Assembly: GCA_034434515.1 (NCBI GenBank)
Contig: DAOTZA010000124.1
Span: forward strand, 1-18,525
Direction: 5' to 3'
Source of the DNA: NAK19 sp034434515
GTDB lineage: Bacteria > Chloroflexota > Anaerolineae > Anaerolineales > UBA4823
Length of the DNA: 18,525 nucleotides
The notes under the pieces were generated by a model, which did not search any database, had not been told where the DNA came from, and saw nothing but the letters and a program-made list of their open reading frames with translations. This document shows positions 13,963 through 18,525 of the stretch, in pieces. How positions within the stretch are numbered: the first letter of the stretch is position 1; the number at the start of each line of letters is the position of its first letter. The translations under genes were made by a program, and so were the position numbers.

Positions 13963-15042
13963 ATGAGTGTAGAATTTATCTTCCGATTGATCGGAATGGT
14001 CTTATTTGGTATTTTAGGCGTCTATATTGGTGAAACAATAGCCAATATCAGTGATCCAAACAACTTGCTTTATTACCAAATTCTGGTTGGATTGGTCGGC
14101 GCGTTAGCCGGATTAATCCTCACCCCCTTTCTCACCACTCGCCCGGTCAAAGCCTTGCGAGTGGTTCTGGGGCGTGTCTCCGTCCAGACTTTACTGGGCG
14201 GTTTGTTAGGCTTGATGGCCGGCTTAATTCTGGCTGCCCTGTTAGCTTTCCCCCTTTCATTGCTTCCGAAACCCTTTGGCAACATCCTGCCCTTCGTTGG
14301 TGCTTTGCTCTTCAGCTATCTGGGTGTGATGGTTTTTATCATGCGCCAGAATGAAATCCTCTCTCTCTTTCGTATCAATCTTGCTACCAAATCACCCCCT
14401 GAACCCCCTTCCGCCGAAAGCTCACGCACCATTCTGCTAGATACCAGCGTCATCATTGATGGACGAATTGCCGACATTGCGCGGACCGGTTTTTTAATGG
14501 GCTCCCTGCTCATTCCTCGCTTTGTGCTCAACGAATTGCAATATATTGCCGACTCTCCCGATAGCCTCCGTCGTCAACGAGGGCGACGTGGCCTGGAGGT
14601 GTTAGCTCAACTGCAGAAGAATGCCACCCTGCCGGTGCGCATCAGCGACATCGATGTCGAAGGTGTGCGAGAAGTGGACGATAAACTGGTGATCTTAGCC
14701 CGCCAGTTGCGCGCCCCGATTTTGACCAACGATTACAACTTAAACCGCGTCGCTGAACTGCAAGGGGTAGCAGTGTTAAACGTCAACGAACTGGCAAACG
14801 CGGTCAAATCCATTCTCTTACCCGGTGAGGCATTAAATGTGAACATCATCCAGGAAGGTAAAGAGCCAGGTCAAGGGGTGGGCTATCTGGACGACGGCAC
14901 AATGGTGGTCGTTGAAGATGGGCGCGATCATATCAACCGCAACGTCTTTGTGATTGTAACCAAAGTTCTCCAAACGGCTGCCGGGCGAATGATCTTCACC
15001 CGTTTGGCTGACAAACACGATCTGGAAGAAATGAACCGTTGA
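13963..15042 (+). CDS. Membrane-anchored PIN-TRAM domain protein (YacL family)
   Basis: The 359-aa protein matches the layout of Bacillus subtilis YacL: four membrane helices in residues 1-127, a linker, a PIN domain (about 156-275) and a TRAM domain (about 286-347). PIN domains are usually metal-dependent ribonucleases, and the acidic set is intact: D160 in LLDTSVIIDG, E191 in LNELQ, D240 in REVDDK, and D257 in LTNDYN. TRAM domains bind RNA. The role of YacL is not settled; a membrane-linked RNase is likely. AAGGAG lies 6 bases before the ATG. Its TGA overlaps the ATG of the rRNA methyltransferase-type gene by one base; in Firmicutes yacL lies in the same neighbourhood as the rlmB homologue, so the pairing is meaningful. 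Confidence 0.88.
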   Translation: MSVEFIFRLIGMVLFGILGVYIGETIANISDPNNLLYYQILVGLVGALAGLILTPFLTTRPVKALRVVLGRVSVQTLLGGLLGLMAGLILAALLAFPLSLLPKPFGNILPFVGALLFSYLGVMVFIMRQNEILSLFRINLATKSPPEPPSAESSRTILLDTSVIIDGRIADIARTGFLMGSLLIPRFVLNELQYIADSPDSLRRQRGRRGLEVLAQLQKNATLPVRISDIDVEGVREVDDKLVILARQLRAPILTNDYNLNRVAELQGVAVLNVNELANAVKSILLPGEALNVNIIQEGKEPGQGVGYLDDGTMVVVEDGRDHINRNVFVIVTKVLQTAAGRMIFTRLADKHDLEEMNR

Positions 15043-15809
15043 TGGTGCGCCACGAATGGCTGTATGGGCGAAACGCGGTGTATGAAGCATTGGTGGCGCA
15101 GCGTCGCGCCGTCTATCGCCTGCTGATCTCCCAAACAGCGCAACACAAAGGGCGGCTGGCGGAAATTTTACATCTTTCTCAACAGCGAAAAATCCCCATC
15201 GAAAAGGTCTCTAAAACCGCTCTTGCTTCCATTCACCCTTCTCACCAAGGCGTTGCCCTCCAGGTTGGGTCATATCCTTATGTCGATCTTGAAGAACTCC
15301 TCATCTATGCAGCCGAACAGGCATCTCCGCCCTTTCTCCTAATTCTGGATGTTCTCCAAGACCCCCAGAATGTTGGTTCTCTCCTCCGTACCGCGGAAGG
15401 AGTCGGCATCCATGGGGTGCTCTTGCCCTACCGGGAAAGCGTTGAAATCACCCCTGCAGTGGTCAACGCCTCAGCCGGCGCCAGTGAGCACCTGAGGATT
15501 GCTCGCGCCAACCTTTCGCAAGCCATCGAAAACCTCAAACAACAGAACATCTGGGTCATCGGGCTCGAAGATACCCCCGAAGCCCAACCATTAGAGAAAC
15601 TCAAAATCAGCGCTGCCCTGGCTTTGGTGGTAGGAGGAGAGGGCAGCGGGATGCGTCCGCTGGTGCGCCGTTCCTGCGACCTGCTTGTGCGATTGCCAAT
15701 GAAGGGAAAAATCCACTCATATAATGCGGCTGTTGCAGGGTCGATCGCCATCTTTTATGCCGCCTTAGCCCGCGGTGAATTCACTTCCTTAGAAAACAAA
15801 GCAACCTGA
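15042..15809 (+). CDS. rlmB: RNA 2'-O-ribose methyltransferase, RlmB/TrmH-like (SPOUT)
   Basis: SPOUT-class enzyme that would methylate a ribose 2'-OH in RNA; RlmB modifies G2251 of 23S rRNA. The 255-aa protein has a short N-terminal RNA substrate-binding domain (about 5-78, YGRNAVYEAL), then the three SPOUT motifs: DPQNVGSLLRTAEG with N110 and R116, VVGGEGSGM with E200, and LPMKGKIHSYNAAVA with S226 and N228. These form the trefoil-knot SAM site. The ATG at 15042 in TGATG is preferred to a TTG one codon earlier. It is coupled to the YacL-type gene. Related paralogues acting on other sites, including tRNA or mRNA-like targets, cannot be ruled out, so the symbol is a best match. Confidence 0.87.
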   Translation: MVRHEWLYGRNAVYEALVAQRRAVYRLLISQTAQHKGRLAEILHLSQQRKIPIEKVSKTALASIHPSHQGVALQVGSYPYVDLEELLIYAAEQASPPFLLILDVLQDPQNVGSLLRTAEGVGIHGVLLPYRESVEITPAVVNASAGASEHLRIARANLSQAIENLKQQNIWVIGLEDTPEAQPLEKLKISAALALVVGGEGSGMRPLVRRSCDLLVRLPMKGKIHSYNAAVAGSIAIFYAALARGEFTSLENKAT

Positions 15810-15912
15810 GTTCAGGAGAGATTGCCGAAACCTCCAAGAGGCTTTACAAAGCGCATTTTGGGTCGCAAATTGAGCCTTCAGTACGTTGGATTGATGCATC
15901 CCGCACTCCTAT

Positions 15913-17526
15913 CTAAGGAAACTTTTCCCCTAAACCGATCTGGTGGGGATGAATGGCTTTCGAAAGACGGTAAAAAACATGATACTCCCCAATCCAAATT
16001 TCTTGCCATTCGATGTTTGCTAGCTTTAACCGCAGGGTGAGAATCTCATCTAATGTAGGATTTTTGGTTGTAATATAAGCAACCCGCTCACTATTTGCCA
16101 CCTGTCGGGTATAGGCTGGATAGCGGTCATCGCGAGGGGTGTATCGTAAATCGGGATGATAGGGCAAGCGCGGGGAAAAAATAAGCTGTTCCTCACTCAA
16201 AAAAGCTAAAGGATAGGCAACCCAATAATTGGTATAGCCACGGGTTTCTCCATTTGCCTGCAAGAATTGAATCAAATCCGTAATTGGACGGTGATCGATG
16301 GCAGCCACCGCGTCAAACTGGGTAGTCAGCCCCGGTGGAAATCGAACAGCGCATTCCATCATCCCCCAAAAATTAAAACCGACAAGGACTCCGATCAGGC
16401 AAAGTTGATAGCGAACCTTTGGGATGAACCTTACCGTCATCTCCCCCGCAATCAACGAGAGAACTATCCATAAGGGGAGAAAATACCTTCCCGAAGGGTC
16501 TGCCCCAAAGGGCGTGAAAACAAAAGCAAGGCTGAAAGTCAGAGCAACGCCTGTAATCACCCACGCTTGGGGTCGCAGTTTTGTACCGATCATCTCACGC
16601 ATCCACCAGCTAAGGAAAGCCAGCCAAATCGCCAGCGCAAAAGGCGCTAGCGGTAAAGCCAGCCAGCGGATTTCCCAGGGAGGGCGCAAGCCGAAAAGCA
16701 CACTGCTGCCAAAGATGAGTAAGTTGAGAAAATTCCTCGTCGCCTGTTGTAACCCATTGCCTTCTGAGCTTGCGATAGCAGAGCCAAACAATTCGCCAAG
16801 CAAGCTGTCCATTCCCTGTCGCCAGGCATAATTCCACCAGGGCAGAGACCCTAGCAGCCAGGTGAGGCAGAAGAGCCCTAACGCTAAACCTGTGCTCTTG
16901 CGATCGAAAACCCGGCGGTGGTGAAAACCCACCCAAAGCAGGCTCAGCAGAACCGGCAATGCATAAATGCCCGTCAAACCGTTCACCCAAAACCCTAAAC
17001 CGATCCAGAACCCCAAACTGCCAAACCACCCCAAGGGCGGAAAACGCTCCTCTTCCAAAAGGCGCAAGAGGCTTAGCCCCGAATACAAAATTAAATTACC
17101 GATCAACAATGCCTCCCCATATCCCCCTAGGCTGACGGTTGTGTACAGAGTAACGTTAACTGTTGGCACGGCGAGCAAGGCCGCCGTGTACCACTTGCCA
17201 TTAGAGGGTGAAAAGATCAGAGGTGTCAGCTTTACCGTAGAGAGGATTACTAACAAGTAGAGAACAGTTTGGATAGCTCGAATCACCCAAACGTGAAAGC
17301 CAAACAACGCAAAGCCTAGGGCAACCAAAAACGCATCCAGGCTACCCATATAAGCCTGTCCATAGAAGAAAACCGGTCGCTCGCCATTCAAAAGAATATG
17401 GCGCGCCATTAATGCTACAATTGCCTCATCGGCGTTGAAAGGAAAGGGATCGGCAACCAGCAAAGCCGTTTTCAAACCCGCCGCAAAGATCAGGAAAATT
17501 ATCCAAAGAAATTTTGCATTTCTCAT
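15913..17526 (-). CDS. GT-C glycosyltransferase, family 39-like multi-pass membrane protein
   Basis: A 537-aa integral membrane protein with about ten or more hydrophobic helices up to residue 405 and a soluble C-terminal part (about 410-537). The first extracytoplasmic loop carries the acidic pair D33-E34 in FNADEAIVALMARHIL, the metal or substrate site typical of GT-C enzymes such as PMT and ArnT. These use a polyprenyl-phosphate sugar as donor and act on the outer face of the membrane. The acceptor and sugar are unknown. The ATG at 17526 has no Shine-Dalgarno sequence and an in-frame stop lies 18-21 bases upstream, so no longer start exists. It is divergent from a second GT-C gene just 28 bases away. 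The 103-base gap to rlmB (15810-15912) holds no gene and no clear terminator. It stops with TAG. Confidence 0.8.
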   Translation of the reverse strand: MRNAKFLWIIFLIFAAGLKTALLVADPFPFNADEAIVALMARHILLNGERPVFFYGQAYMGSLDAFLVALGFALFGFHVWVIRAIQTVLYLLVILSTVKLTPLIFSPSNGKWYTAALLAVPTVNVTLYTTVSLGGYGEALLIGNLILYSGLSLLRLLEEERFPPLGWFGSLGFWIGLGFWVNGLTGIYALPVLLSLLWVGFHHRRVFDRKSTGLALGLFCLTWLLGSLPWWNYAWRQGMDSLLGELFGSAIASSEGNGLQQATRNFLNLLIFGSSVLFGLRPPWEIRWLALPLAPFALAIWLAFLSWWMREMIGTKLRPQAWVITGVALTFSLAFVFTPFGADPSGRYFLPLWIVLSLIAGEMTVRFIPKVRYQLCLIGVLVGFNFWGMMECAVRFPPGLTTQFDAVAAIDHRPITDLIQFLQANGETRGYTNYWVAYPLAFLSEEQLIFSPRLPYHPDLRYTPRDDRYPAYTRQVANSERVAYITTKNPTLDEILTLRLKLANIEWQEIWIGEYHVFYRLSKAIHPHQIGLGEKFP

Positions 17527-17554
17527 AGAAAAAGCGCTTAGACTCTAAACTAGA
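17527..17554. promoter_or_regulatory. 28-bp divergent gap between two glycosyltransferase genes
   Basis: The two start codons are separated by only 28 bases. The gap contains the palindrome AAGCGCTT (17532-17539) and an overlapping perfect inverted repeat TTAGA-C-TCTAA (17538-17548). TAAACT at 17546-17551 resembles a -10 box for the plus-strand gene but would give a leaderless transcript. No Shine-Dalgarno sequence serves either gene. Confidence 0.4.
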
Positions 17555-18525
17555 ATGATTGTACCCGAAGAAAATCGCCCGAAAAACCAGTTTGCCCAAA
17601 CGATTGTAATCCTTGGGTTCATTGTCCTGGTTTCTATCGGTTATTTCCTTGGTTTACCTGGTGTCCCCTTTCATCCCGACGAGCAGACTTATCTCTTCAT
17701 GAGTGGCGATGTCGACCGCTTTTTTTCCAATCCCGGCGACCTCTTTTGGAACCCCTCTCAAGCCACCGAGCTGCGTCAGAAATACCGTTTACGGGATGCT
17801 CCGCTAAGCCGCTGGTTGATTGGGATTGGACGCCAAATCGCCCGCAAACCTGCCCCTCAAGTCGATTGGGATTGGAGCAAAGACTGGGAGACGAATCAAG
17901 CGAACGGTGCACTTCCCCCCCAAGATCTCCTGTTGGCAGGGCGTTTGAGCGTGGCATTCTTGTTCCCCCTCAGTTTATGGTTGATGTTTCAAGTCGCCAA
18001 ATCCATCGGCAACAACCTCAGCGGTTGGGCAGCGATGGTCATCCTGGCAAGTCATGGGCTAGTCTTACTGCACACCCGCCGCGCCATGGCAGAGAGCGCG
18101 CTGCTGTTCACCTGTCTGCTCACGCTTTGGTTAATCCAGCGCCCTGAGCGGTCTCCCTGGTGGATAGGGCTTGCCGCTGCGCTGGCATTCAATGCCAAAC
18201 AGTCGGCAGCCCCATTGGTGCTCTTAGCCGGCGTTGCGGTTTGGTGTTCAGGGAGCGAATCTGGATTGCGTTTTCCCCAGCGATTTCGCAATTTCATCTT
18301 TTTTTGTCTGACCTTTGGATTGGTTACTTTTCTCCTCAATCCCTTTTTGTGGAGCAATCCCCTAGCCGCCGGGCGGGCAGCCTGGTTTGAGCGCAATCAG
18401 TTGGTCGTTCAACAAGTGGAGATGGTTCGCGCCGTCAATCCAGAGATGGTCTGGGAAACCCCCTTCCAACGTCTGCAGGGCTTTTTCATCCACTTATTTT
18501 TCAGCCGCCCAGCCATTGCCGATGT
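17555..18525 (+). CDS. GT-C glycosyltransferase, family 39-like (3' end outside window)
   Basis: An open frame begins at ATG 17555 and runs in frame to the window end, giving 323 residues with no stop. After a first membrane helix (about 14-34) it has VPFHPDEQTYL with D42-E43, the GT-C acidic pair in the first outer loop, then DAPLSRWLIGIGRQ (about 81-94) and HTRRAMAESALLF, resembling the conserved Arg/Glu region of PMT- and ArnT-type enzymes. It would transfer a sugar from a polyprenyl-phosphate donor outside the membrane. It is more hydrophilic at 45-125 than its neighbour, and the two are related in fold only loosely. No Shine-Dalgarno sequence precedes the ATG. The pair is arranged head to head and may share regulation. 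Sugar and acceptor are unknown. Confidence 0.8.
   Translation, partial: MIVPEENRPKNQFAQTIVILGFIVLVSIGYFLGLPGVPFHPDEQTYLFMSGDVDRFFSNPGDLFWNPSQATELRQKYRLRDAPLSRWLIGIGRQIARKPAPQVDWDWSKDWETNQANGALPPQDLLLAGRLSVAFLFPLSLWLMFQVAKSIGNNLSGWAAMVILASHGLVLLHTRRAMAESALLFTCLLTLWLIQRPERSPWWIGLAAALAFNAKQSAAPLVLLAGVAVWCSGSESGLRFPQRFRNFIFFCLTFGLVTFLLNPFLWSNPLAAGRAAWFERNQLVVQQVEMVRAVNPEMVWETPFQRLQGFFIHLFFSRPAIAD

Noticed and set aside
15810..15912. Terminator between the rlmB-type gene and the convergent GT-C gene
   Set aside because: The best stem (AAACCTC with GAGGCTT near 15829-15845) has a mismatch and no T run.

Overview
The window looks like chromosomal DNA from a bacterium of moderate GC content, most probably a member of the Chloroflexota (class Anaerolineae). 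This is inferred from the style of the proteins: a Pro/Thr-rich linker behind a lipobox, paired GT-C membrane glycosyltransferases, a UMF1-type transporter beside menaquinone genes, and a YacL-RlmB pair. There is no rRNA, tRNA, CRISPR array or recognisable insertion sequence. Coding density is high. Stops are TAA, TGA and TAG, and several genes start with GTG or TTG.

Layout. (1) 1-253: the 3' end of a ferritin gene and its terminator. (2) 434-901 (+): a Nudix hydrolase, convergent with (3) a minus-strand operon at 3989-938, hom (homoserine dehydrogenase without ACT domain), panB and a class I/II aminotransferase. The aminotransferase frame is cut by an in-frame amber codon 14 sense codons before its natural end. 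(4) 3990-4257: a divergent regulatory region with candidate promoters and inverted repeats. (5) 4258-6114 (+): a lipoprotein amidohydrolase of the YtcJ type, closed by a strong bidirectional terminator. (6) 6649-6242 (-): an Rrf2-family Fe-S regulator with a near-palindrome over its own promoter. (7) 6846-9037 (+): ugd (UDP-glucose 6-dehydrogenase), translationally coupled to a methyltransferase with a C-terminal zinc ribbon. (8) 13478-9045 (-): five overlapping genes, a UMF1-like MFS transporter with an inserted beta-rich extracytoplasmic domain, menG/ubiE, ubiX, a split-barrel flavin protein and a second methyltransferase. (9) 13963-15809 (+): a YacL-type membrane PIN-TRAM protein and an RlmB/TrmH-type RNA 2'-O-methyltransferase, after a long leader. 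(10) 17526-15913 (-) and 17555-18525 (+, cut by the window end): two GT-C glycosyltransferases transcribed divergently from a 28-bp gap.

How the parts may work together. hom and panB serve amino-acid and pantothenate supply. ugd, the methyltransferases and the GT-C enzymes suggest cell-surface glycan work. menG and ubiX point to respiratory quinone synthesis, with the flavin-type protein and the transporter co-expressed. The ferritin and the Fe-S Rrf2 regulator hint at iron or redox control but are not adjacent.

The points most worth a second look are the transporter with the inserted domain (residues about 335-495), the amber codon at 938-940, and the Rrf2 operator candidate. I did not find a clearly new multi-gene system; the transporter-quinone operon is the nearest candidate.
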